6,204 nt of DNA from an uncultured Clostridiaceae bacterium. GTDB lineage: Bacteria; Bacillota; Clostridia; Lachnospirales; Lachnospiraceae. Under the pieces are notes generated by a model. The model searched no databases, was not told the DNA's origin, and saw only the letters and a list, made by a program, of their open reading frames with translations. The stretch is from contig CATKZA010000117.1 in the NCBI GenBank assembly GCA_949841235.1, forward strand, positions 1 through 6,204, written 5' to 3'. Positions 1 to 6,190 of the stretch are shown one piece after another (the first letter of the stretch is position 1; each line of letters begins with the position of its first letter). A program made the translations under genes and the position numbers.

Positions 1-3
1 ATA

Positions 4-13
4 ATATCATATC
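4..13 (+). repeat. 5-bp tandem duplication ATATC-ATATC at the break in the addB frame
   Basis: ATATC occurs twice head to tail. In the addB frame, a TAA stop (2-4) immediately precedes tat-cat-atc-gct-gat-ccc (Y-H-I-A-D-P). If one ATATC copy is removed, the bases read aat-atc-gct-gat-ccc (N-I-A-D-P) without meeting that stop, a reading equally AddB-like. The duplication is seen directly. That it is a frameshift mutation or an assembly error is inference, because only three bases precede it. Confidence 0.5.
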
Positions 14-535
14 GCTGATCCCACGCTGGAGGGACAGGGCGAGAGAGAGGAGATTCAGCAGCAGATTTTGAGAGACCTGCGGATGGATGGCTTGCTGAAT
101 GAGGATGATCCGATTCTGCCGGCTATGGATGATTCTCTGGCAGGGGAGCAGGGGCTGGCGGCAAATGTGAGTTCTTCCATCATGCCCATTGCCACCAATA
201 AGGATGGGGGCTTGAAGAAGATTTCTAAGGCGGTGACTACCGGGGATTTTGAGGATTTGATGACATTTACGGAGGAAAAGCTTAAGACGATACGGGATGA
301 GATTATGGCGGGGCATGTGGAGGTGAACCCTTACCGAAAAATGGACAGCAGCGGGGAAAATGCATGCATGTATTGTGCCTATCGGGGGATTTGCCGCTTT
401 GACACGAGACTGCCCGGCAATGCGTACCGCATGATAGAGAAGTTAAGCGATGATGATGTGCTTCGGAAGGTGAGGGAAGAAAATGAGTCGAGCGATGATG
501 ATGCGCCTCGGAAGGTAAGGGAAGAAATTGAGTGA
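5..535 (+). CDS. addB: AddB C-terminal part (ATP-dependent helicase/deoxyribonuclease subunit B), 5' end outside window or frame broken
   Basis: This is the 3' end of the AddB subunit of the AddAB helicase-nuclease, which resects double-strand DNA ends for RecA. The frame opens with Y-H-I-A-D-P, resembling the strand that follows the nuclease domain in AddB proteins. The best evidence is the cluster ACMYCAYRGICRFD: cysteine codons at 365, 374 and 392 give C-x2-C-x5-C, the spacing of the last three ligands of the AddB 4Fe-4S cluster; the fourth ligand would lie far upstream. The preceding NPYR is also typical. The last 30 codons are an acidic/basic tail made of a 15-residue duplication. addA follows 80 bp downstream, the usual Firmicute order. 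Oddity: codon 2-4 in this frame is TAA, so the gene may be frameshifted at the left edge (see the 4-13 repeat). The first start codon in the open frame is TTG at 68, which is not believable as a true start because family-like sequence precedes it. Family assignment is firm; intactness is unknown. Confidence 0.88.
   Translation, partial: YHIADPTLEGQGEREEIQQQILRDLRMDGLLNEDDPILPAMDDSLAGEQGLAANVSSSIMPIATNKDGGLKKISKAVTTGDFEDLMTFTEEKLKTIRDEIMAGHVEVNPYRKMDSSGENACMYCAYRGICRFDTRLPGNAYRMIEKLSDDDVLRKVREENESSDDDAPRKVREEIE
446..535 (+). repeat. Two tandem 45-bp units forming the addB 3' end
   Basis: Unit 1 (446-490) and unit 2 (491-535) are adjacent, in frame, and match at 39 of 45 bases by my count. They encode SDDDVLRKVREENES and SDDDAPRKVREEIE followed by the stop: the TGA of unit 2 aligns with TCG (Ser) of unit 1. 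This looks like a duplication of the last 15 codons of addB that extended the protein. It lies after the Fe-S cysteines, so it probably adds a flexible charged tail without affecting the nuclease fold. Confidence 0.85.
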
Positions 536-615
536 CTGGCGGTGCTACCATGGAAATGATGGAAGAGGCATGAGAATAGTAAGTGCAGTATATTGTGTAG
601 AAAAGAGGTAAAGAG

Positions 616-3600
616 ATGGGCAAGCCACAGTGGACGAAGGAACAGCAGGAGGTGATCTCCCTGCGAGATCAGAATATTCTGGTGTCAGCGGCGGCGGGGT
701 CCGGCAAGACGGCAGTGCTGGTGGAGAGAATTATTGCCAAGATTAGCCGGGATGAATCCCCCTGCGACATTGATCGGCTTCTGGTGGTGACTTTCACCAA
801 GGCGGCGGCTTCTGAGATGCGCAGTCGTATCGGGGCGGCACTGGAGGAGCGTTTGCAGGAGGAGCCGGGAAATGAGCATATTGCCAGACAGGCCAGTTTG
901 CTTCACAGTGCGCAGATTACTACGATTGATAGTTTCTGCCAATGGATTTTGCGGAATTATTTTCATGTGATTGATCTGGATCCGGTGTATCGGGTGGGGG
1001 ATGAGACAGATTTGGGAATGATGAAGCAGGAGATTCTGGAGGAACTCTTGGAGGAGAAATATCTTCATGCCAGGGAAGAGGGGGATGAAAGATTTCTGAA
1101 CTTTACGAATATCTTTTCCCCGGGAAGGACGGATAAGGGCATAGAAGATGTGGTATTGACCCTCTATGAAAAGTCTACCAGTTATCCCTTTCCTGAGGAA
1201 TGGCTCATCGGTCTTGGGGAGATATACAATTCTACAAATGTAGAACGGATGGAAGGGAGCCGGTGGATGGGGGAGCTTCTCGCATATGTCAGGCGATGCG
1301 TCGGCGAGTATCTTGGAATGGCCAGAAGGGCATTGGCACTGTGTCGGGAGGATGGAGGGCCAGAGCCATATCAGGAGGCCGTGGCATCTGACGTAGATTT
1401 TCTGGAACGTTTGGAAGAGGCGGAGACCTATTGCCAGTGGGGAGAATTGCTGGGGGGATTTGAGGCGGTGAAGCTGAAGGCCATCCGAGGGAAGAAAGCA
1501 GAGGCCGTGTCTGCTGAGAAGAAGAGCCGTGTGCAGTCTATGCGGGAAGGCTACATGAAAAAGGGCATTCTGGAATTGCGAAAGAAATTCTTCTTCCAGC
1601 ACCCGGAGGAGATGCTTTCGGATATGATGCAGATGCGGGAGCCGATGGAGGAACTGATTTCTCTGACGTTGGAGTTTGGGAGGGCGTTTTCAGACAAAAA
1701 GCGAGAGGAGCAGATATTGGATTTCTCCGATATGGAGCATCTTGCCCTGGAAATCCTGACGGAGCGGGGGGAGGATGGAGCCGTGATGCCCAGCCAGACG
1801 GCGAAGGAACTCCAGCTATATTTTGATGAAATACTGACGGATGAGTATCAGGACAGCAATGAGGTACAGGAACTTCTTCTCACCAGCTTGTGCGGGGGGA
1901 AGGGGGAGAAGCCGTATCTTTTCATGGTGGGGGACGTGAAGCAGAGCATTTATAAGTTTCGCATGGCTAAGCCGGAGATATTTCTTCATAAATATAAGAC
2001 ATTTTCTAATTCTACGGAAGAAGGAGGAATGCAACGAGAAGATCAGAACATGGTTTCCATGAAAAAAGGGGAAATGCGACAGGAAGGCCAGAGCATGGTT
2101 TCCATGAAAAAAGGGGAAATCCGACAAGAAGGTCAGAGCATGGTCTCCACGGAAGAAGGGGAAATGCGACAAGATAGCCAGAGCATGGTTTCCGCAGAGA
2201 AGGGGGAGAACCGCCGAATTGATTTGAGCAGGAATTTCCGCAGCAGGGCGGGGGTTTTGGAGAGTGCCAACTGGATCTTTGAACATATTATGCAGGAGAG
2301 CCTGGGGGGGATTTCCTATGATGAGGCGGCAAGGCTGGTACCCGGGATGACTTTTGAGGCATGTCAGCATCCTACCGGGGGAAAGACGGAACTTGTACTG
2401 ATAGAGCAGAAAAGTGATGATATCACTCTGGAGAGAAAGTCTCTGGAGGCGGCGGTCATTGGTGAGAAAATACGTGGGATGGTACAGGGTGATCAGCCCA
2501 TGTATGTACAGGGGAAGCATGGATATCGCCCGGTGACATACGGGGATGTGGCGATACTTTTGCGCAGTGTTACAGGCTGGGCCGAGGAGTTTGTGGGGGT
2601 TTTGAATGATATGGGAATCCCTGCTTTTGCCGATACCCGCACGGGATATTTTAATTCTCTGGAGGTGGAGACCATATTGAATTTCCTCCATGTGATTGAC
2701 AATCCAAGGCAGGATATCCCGCTGGCAGCAGTGCTTCGCTCCTGCCTGGGAGAATTGACGGATGAAGAGATGGCGTGGATTGGGACGATGGAGGGGGATT
2801 CTAATTATCTGGATCAGGTGGAGTCCTATCTGAAAGAGGGGGAGGATGCCGCCCTGCGGGAAAAACTGGCTCAGTTTATGGACAGATTGCATGGCTATCG
2901 CACTTATGGGGGAACCCATTCTGTCTATGAGCTGTTGAGAAAAATCTATAACGAGACGGGATATTATCAGTATATGTCTGCCATGCCTTCCGGGGAGAAG
3001 CGGCGTGCAAATTTGGATATTCTGCTACAGCAATCTCTGGAGTTTGCCCGCAATGGGCATCGGGGAATCTATGGCTTTGCCAGATATATTGAGAGTTTGC
3101 AGAAGTCCGAAGTGGACTTCGGGGAGGCCGCAGTGGATGGGGAGAATGCCAATGCAGTGCGGATCATGACCATCCATAAGAGCAAGGGGCTGGAGTTTCC
3201 TGTGGTTTTCGTGGCGGGAATGGGAAAGAGATTTAACTTGATGGATGCTAGGAAGAGTACGGTGATTGACAGTGAATTTGGGGTGGGGTGCGATTACGTG
3301 GATTTGGATCTGCGGGTAAAGCAGCCCACCCTTGCGAAGAAATTCATTGCGAATCAGGTGGTGCTGGGTACTTTGGCAGAGGAAATCCGTGTGCTTTATG
3401 TGGCTCTGACTAGGGCGAAGGAGAAATTGGTGATAACTGGAACTGCTTCTGATGTGGAGAAGAGGCTGGAGACATGGGAAGAGCGGGGAGGAAATATGGA
3501 CTTTTCGGCTCTCAGCAGCGCCCAGACCTATCTGGATTGGATTGCCCCGGTGGTGGTGGGGAGAGAGGGAGCCTTGGCTGATGGGGATGATTTGTTTCGG

Positions 3601-4584
3601 GTAGAGATTGTCTGCCCGGAGGATGCTGTCACGGCAGAGGTGGAGGAGCAGAAGAGGGAGTTGTCTCTTTGCCGGGAATTGAGGGAGATGGATACGACCA
3701 ATGTGTTTGATGAGGAAATGCGGGAGGCATTGGATCGTCAGCGGAATTATTGCTATCCCTACCAGTCCGAAGCGGAATTGCCAGTGAAGATATCCGTGTC
3801 GGAATTAAAGAGACAGGCGATTATCAGGGCGGTACAGATGGAGGAAGAGGAGGGGCTTTCCTGGGAGGCGATTGCCAGAAGGGTATCGGAAAAGAGCGGG
3901 AAGGGGAGAAGGGATATTGATGCAAAGGGTGAGGGTTTATATTCTGGAGAGGAGATAAAATATGGAAAGGAATCTTCAGAAAAAAATCTGATAGTAGAAG
4001 AGTTAGAGATTCCCCGTCCTGCATTTTTGCAGGAGGAAAGGGAATTGTCCGGGGCGGCCAGGGGTACGCTGTATCATATGGTGATGGAGCGTTTTCCCTA
4101 TGAGGAGATTCGGAATAGCGGGGGGAATTGGACGCAATCGGAGTTTGATGGTTATTTGGAGGAGATGGTGGCGGCAGGCTATATGACTGTTCAGGAGCGG
4201 CAGGTACTGCATAGTGGCAAGTTTACTGAATTTTTGTTATCGGATATTGGCCGGCGCATGGTTCAGGCACACAGTGAGGGAAATCTTCGGCTGGAGCAAC
4301 CCTTCATGATGGGACTGCCCGCTAGGGAAATCTACCCAGAGCAGGATAGCGATGCCATGATTATCGTGCAGGGAATTATTGATGCCTTTTTCTTCCAGGG
4401 GGAGGAAATCGTGCTGGTGGATTATAAGACGGATTCCGCAAGGCCGGGGCAGGAAGAGGAACTGGTGGAGAAGTATCGCGCCCAGTTGGATTATTACGCC
4501 AAGGCGTTGGAGAAATTGACAGGAAAGAACGTGGCGGAGAGATGGATTTATTCCTTTGCGCTGGGGCGGGAATTGGCGTGCTGA
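616..4584 (+). CDS. addA: AddA, ATP-dependent helicase/nuclease subunit A (SF1 UvrD-like helicase plus RecB-like nuclease)
   Basis: AddA is the motor and 3'-strand nuclease of the cytoplasmic AddAB complex, which unwinds and trims broken DNA ends. The 1322-residue protein shows all SF1A motifs: Q motif QWTKEQQ (5-11), Walker A AAGSGKT (26-32, K31), motif Ia TFTKAAASEM (59-68), TTIDSF (102-107), motif II DEYQD (409-413), motif III GDVKQSIYKFR (439-449), motif IV NFRSR (540-544), motif V TIHKSKGLEF (852-861), and motif VI EEIRVLYVALTRAK (922-935). The C-terminal nuclease has H1154, GIID with D1256, DYKTD with D1269 and K1271, and Q1290-LDYY; all catalytic positions are present. The ATG at 616 is chosen because AGAGG (604-608) sits 7 bp upstream and the Q motif follows at once. 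The protein is longer than B. subtilis AddA (about 1230 residues), largely because of a 45-bp repeat array at residues 466-534 between motifs III and IV. A low-complexity charged stretch at about 1092-1130, before the nuclease domain, is probably a linker. It is probably cotranscribed with addB. Confidence 0.98.
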   Translation: MGKPQWTKEQQEVISLRDQNILVSAAAGSGKTAVLVERIIAKISRDESPCDIDRLLVVTFTKAAASEMRSRIGAALEERLQEEPGNEHIARQASLLHSAQITTIDSFCQWILRNYFHVIDLDPVYRVGDETDLGMMKQEILEELLEEKYLHAREEGDERFLNFTNIFSPGRTDKGIEDVVLTLYEKSTSYPFPEEWLIGLGEIYNSTNVERMEGSRWMGELLAYVRRCVGEYLGMARRALALCREDGGPEPYQEAVASDVDFLERLEEAETYCQWGELLGGFEAVKLKAIRGKKAEAVSAEKKSRVQSMREGYMKKGILELRKKFFFQHPEEMLSDMMQMREPMEELISLTLEFGRAFSDKKREEQILDFSDMEHLALEILTERGEDGAVMPSQTAKELQLYFDEILTDEYQDSNEVQELLLTSLCGGKGEKPYLFMVGDVKQSIYKFRMAKPEIFLHKYKTFSNSTEEGGMQREDQNMVSMKKGEMRQEGQSMVSMKKGEIRQEGQSMVSTEEGEMRQDSQSMVSAEKGENRRIDLSRNFRSRAGVLESANWIFEHIMQESLGGISYDEAARLVPGMTFEACQHPTGGKTELVLIEQKSDDITLERKSLEAAVIGEKIRGMVQGDQPMYVQGKHGYRPVTYGDVAILLRSVTGWAEEFVGVLNDMGIPAFADTRTGYFNSLEVETILNFLHVIDNPRQDIPLAAVLRSCLGELTDEEMAWIGTMEGDSNYLDQVESYLKEGEDAALREKLAQFMDRLHGYRTYGGTHSVYELLRKIYNETGYYQYMSAMPSGEKRRANLDILLQQSLEFARNGHRGIYGFARYIESLQKSEVDFGEAAVDGENANAVRIMTIHKSKGLEFPVVFVAGMGKRFNLMDARKSTVIDSEFGVGCDYVDLDLRVKQPTLAKKFIANQVVLGTLAEEIRVLYVALTRAKEKLVITGTASDVEKRLETWEERGGNMDFSALSSAQTYLDWIAPVVVGREGALADGDDLFRVEIVCPEDAVTAEVEEQKRELSLCRELREMDTTNVFDEEMREALDRQRNYCYPYQSEAELPVKISVSELKRQAIIRAVQMEEEEGLSWEAIARRVSEKSGKGRRDIDAKGEGLYSGEEIKYGKESSEKNLIVEELEIPRPAFLQEERELSGAARGTLYHMVMERFPYEEIRNSGGNWTQSEFDGYLEEMVAAGYMTVQERQVLHSGKFTEFLLSDIGRRMVQAHSEGNLRLEQPFMMGLPAREIYPEQDSDAMIIVQGIIDAFFFQGEEIVLVDYKTDSARPGQEEELVEKYRAQLDYYAKALEKLTGKNVAERWIYSFALGRELAC
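2011..2217 (+). repeat. In-frame 45-bp minisatellite in addA (four copies plus a 27-bp partial copy)
   Basis: Units lie at 2011-2055, 2056-2100, 2101-2145 and 2146-2190, with a partial copy at 2191-2217. Each full unit encodes 15 residues of the form SMKKGEMRQEGQSMV (variants STEEGGMQREDQNMV, SMKKGEIRQEGQSMV, STEEGEMRQDSQSMV). The partial copy, SAEKGENRR, runs straight into IDLSRNFRSR of motif IV. By my count units 2 and 3 share 41/45 bases, units 3 and 4 share 37/45 and units 1 and 2 share 33/45, so the middle units look youngest. The unit is a multiple of three, so copy-number change would keep the frame. The encoded segment is hydrophilic and highly charged, and sits where AddA normally has a short connection between RecA-like domains 1A and 2A. 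It is probably an expanded surface loop. Confidence 0.93.
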
Positions 4585-4615
4585 CAGAAAGGTTTGAAGT
4601 TTTATGATTGGAGAT

Positions 4616-4619
4616 GGAG
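4616..4619 (+). promoter_or_regulatory. Ribosome binding site deciding the start of the DUF1848 gene
   Basis: GGAG lies 6 bp before the ATG at 4626, and a second GGAG (4610-4613) lies further upstream. The longer frame could begin at TTG 4608, but that start has only a poor site upstream and would add MEMEIS before the family-typical N-terminus M-I-L-S-A-S-R-R-T-D-I. The ATG at 4626 is therefore preferred. Confidence 0.75.
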
Positions 4620-4625
4620 ATCAGT

Positions 4626-5558
4626 ATGATTTTAAGCGCAAGTAGGAGGACGGATATCCCCAATTATTATTCAGAATGGTTTTACAATCGAATCAGGGAA
4701 GGATTCCTGTATGTGAGAAATCCCATGAATGCTCACCAGATTAGCAGGATTGACTTGTCTCCTGAAGTGGTGGACTGCATTGTATTTTGGACGAAAAACC
4801 CGGAACCGATGATGGATCGGTTAGATGAGATCAATGCCTATCCGTATTATTTTCAATTCACCCTGACAGGTTACGGGGCAGATGTGGAGCGCAACGTGCC
4901 ACATAAAAAGAAGGTGATGATTCCTATCTTTCAGAAATTATCTGAAAGAATTGGAAGCCAGAGGGTGATTTGGCGGTATGACCCGATTATTTTTACTGGG
5001 AAATATACGCCGGAATATCATTTGCGTGCCTTTCAGGAAATAGCCGGCTCCTTAAAGGGCTATACGGAAAAATGCGTGATTAGTTTTGTGGATCGTTATG
5101 CAAAGATACAGCGGGAATTGGATATGCTTGGCATGGAAGAACTGGATCAAAGCAATTTGCTGACATTTGCAAAGGCTCTCAGCCGCATTGCAGGAGAGAA
5201 TGGCATGGAAATTGCTACCTGTGCGGAGAAGATGGATTTGCAGCTGTGCGGGATAAAACATAATTGTTGCATTGATGAAGATTTGATAGAAAGGATCATC
5301 GGGTGCAAAATCCATGGGCGGAAGGACAAGGGCCAGAGAGAGGCCTGTGGATGCTTGGAGAGCGTGGAGATTGGCACCTACCATACCTGTAGGAATGGAT
5401 GCGTATATTGCTATGCGAATCAGGGCTGGGATGGCGCAAAAGACGGGTATCACCCCGATTCCCCACTCCTCTGTGGAGAAGTCATGGAGGGGGACAGGGT
5501 GACGGCGAAGAAGATGAAGTCAATCCGGGAAGGACAGCTGAGCCTTGATTTGTTATGA
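4626..5558 (+). CDS. DUF1848 family protein with C-terminal radical-SAM-like cysteine cluster
   Basis: This 310-residue protein matches DUF1848 from end to end as I remember the family: N-terminal MILSASRRTDIPNYYSEWF, then VRNPMNAHQISRIDLSPE, VDCIVFWTKNP and WRYDPIIF. Near the C-terminus, HTCRNGCVYCYAN holds C255, C259 and C262 as C-x3-C-x2-C, the 4Fe-4S/SAM-binding signature of radical SAM enzymes, here at the far end of the protein instead of near the start. Further cysteines cluster at about 197-245 (ATCAEK, QLCG, NCC, IGCK, EACGC), suggesting a second metal site. The biochemical function is unknown; an oxygen-sensitive Fe-S enzyme is a reasonable inference, and its substrate cannot be read from sequence. 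The gene lies 41 bp after addA with no visible terminator, so readthrough from the addBA operon is likely. Its stop is embedded in the end of the convergent gene. Sampled sequence is more AT-rich than addA. Confidence 0.9.
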   Translation: MILSASRRTDIPNYYSEWFYNRIREGFLYVRNPMNAHQISRIDLSPEVVDCIVFWTKNPEPMMDRLDEINAYPYYFQFTLTGYGADVERNVPHKKKVMIPIFQKLSERIGSQRVIWRYDPIIFTGKYTPEYHLRAFQEIAGSLKGYTEKCVISFVDRYAKIQRELDMLGMEELDQSNLLTFAKALSRIAGENGMEIATCAEKMDLQLCGIKHNCCIDEDLIERIIGCKIHGRKDKGQREACGCLESVEIGTYHTCRNGCVYCYANQGWDGAKDGYHPDSPLLCGEVMEGDRVTAKKMKSIREGQLSLDLL

Positions 5559-6092
5559 GGCAAGCTCTGACGTGTGAATTTCCTCCACCGGAAATGTAAT
5601 TTTAACCAAGCCAATGGAAGTAAACATTCCCGACATTTTTTTAAATTCATGCAATATGTAGTCGCTTGCCCTAAAAAATGCTTCTGCATCATCATCTTTT
5701 GTGAGTGCCATTGTGCAATGGGGAACCCAGCGGTCGGGAAAATACCATTCCCACCCATTTGCGTCAAAATCCTCTAGCGTTGCATGCAACTCTCTTTGAA
5801 ATTGATACATGCTGCTGGTCATCATGGGTGACACGAAAACAGTTTTCGTATCATTAAACATTCCTACGGAACCGATATATGCAGGCATTGCAGGATGATT
5901 TTCTGCAAAAAGTTTCAACTTTTCAATACATTCGGCCTCATTCACATCGTTAAAGCAAGCTAAGGTAAGGTGTGGCCTTGTTTTCCATTCCATGAATTTT
6001 GTGCTGATTTTTCTGTCTGCGATTCCTTTGGCTAATTGAGACAACTGATTTTCCATTTCTTGATTAAAATATAATTCTATTGCATACTGCAT
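5553..6092 (-). CDS. 2'-5' RNA ligase-like 2H phosphoesterase family protein
   Basis: The 179-residue protein has two HxT motifs about 84 residues apart: RPHLTLACF (H41, T43) and VPHCTMAL (H125, T127). This paired arrangement and the small size are diagnostic of the 2H phosphoesterase superfamily, which acts on 2',3'-cyclic or 2'-5' phosphodiester bonds in RNA or nucleotides. The other start of the fold also fits: MQYAIELYFNQEMENQL as first strand and helix, and FNDTKTVFVSP between the two motifs. The ATG at 6092 is chosen over the ATG at 6113 because a perfect AAGGAGG sits 8 bp before 6092 and actually lies between the two ATGs, whereas 6113 is preceded by AAAAAGTT with no ribosome site. The substrate is unknown; the name 'RNA ligase' describes the family and not a demonstrated activity. 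The coding sequence is AT-rich compared with addA (sampled lines 33-40% GC), hinting at a different history. It ends convergently with the DUF1848 gene, overlapping by 6 bp. Confidence 0.9.
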   Translation of the reverse strand: MQYAIELYFNQEMENQLSQLAKGIADRKISTKFMEWKTRPHLTLACFNDVNEAECIEKLKLFAENHPAMPAYIGSVGMFNDTKTVFVSPMMTSSMYQFQRELHATLEDFDANGWEWYFPDRWVPHCTMALTKDDDAEAFFRASDYILHEFKKMSGMFTSIGLVKITFPVEEIHTSELAS

Positions 6093-6100
6093 AGACGTTT

Positions 6101-6107
6101 CCTCCTT
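6101..6107 (-). promoter_or_regulatory. Strong Shine-Dalgarno site for the 2H phosphoesterase gene
   Basis: On the minus strand this reads AAGGAGG, with 8 bases before the ATG at 6092. It lies downstream of the alternative ATG at 6113, so it settles the start in favour of 6092. Confidence 0.85.
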
Positions 6108-6128
6108 ATTCATAACTTTTTAATTTGT

Positions 6129-6146
6129 TGTCGCGACATAATCATA
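6129..6146 (-). promoter_or_regulatory. Possible -10 box (TATGAT) next to a perfect 10-bp palindrome TGTCGCGACA
   Basis: On the minus strand TATGAT (plus positions 6141-6146) matches the -10 consensus in five of six bases and lies a plausible distance before the gene start at 6092. Immediately after it comes TGTCGCGACA (6129-6138), identical to its own reverse complement, located where transcription would begin, so it could be an operator. No good -35 box is visible at the proper spacing, so the promoter call is weak; the palindrome itself is certain. No regulator is recognised for it. Confidence 0.3.
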
Positions 6147-6190
6147 TGTATTTGCGCGCCTCGACTGGAGGGCTTATTACTCTATAGAAA

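Noticed and set aside
550..573. Tiny frame encoding MEMMEEA between addB and addA
   Set aside because: There is no ribosome site in front of it and only seven codons; nothing supports translation.
583..600. Possible addA-specific promoter with TATATT at 589-594
   Set aside because: No -35-like hexamer stands at suitable spacing, and addA is normally read through from addB. It would only matter if addB is truly broken.
685..1602. A 305-codon open frame on the minus strand opposite the addA N-terminus
   Set aside because: It covers the Walker A and motif Ia coding region of addA, resembles no family I recognise, and is the kind of long antisense frame produced by purine-rich coding sequence.
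2011..2217. CRISPR-like array
   Set aside because: The 45-bp units are directly contiguous without unique spacers and stay in the addA reading frame, so this is a coding tandem repeat.
1816..2919. A 367-codon open frame on the minus strand opposite addA, including repeated phenylalanine/histidine-rich segments
   Set aside because: It is a shadow of addA: its repeats are the antisense reading of the 45-bp array, and addA on the plus strand has complete helicase motifs across the region.
5578..5603. Hairpin ATTTCC...GGAAAT followed by a short T run, as a terminator for the DUF1848 gene
   Set aside because: The stem is only 6 bp with two G-C pairs and the T tract is interrupted; it also lies inside the coding end of the convergent gene. 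Too weak to call.
6093..6113. Upstream ATG at 6113 as start of the 2H phosphoesterase
   Set aside because: It has no ribosome site, while the perfect AAGGAGG lies between it and the ATG at 6092 and would fall inside the coding sequence.
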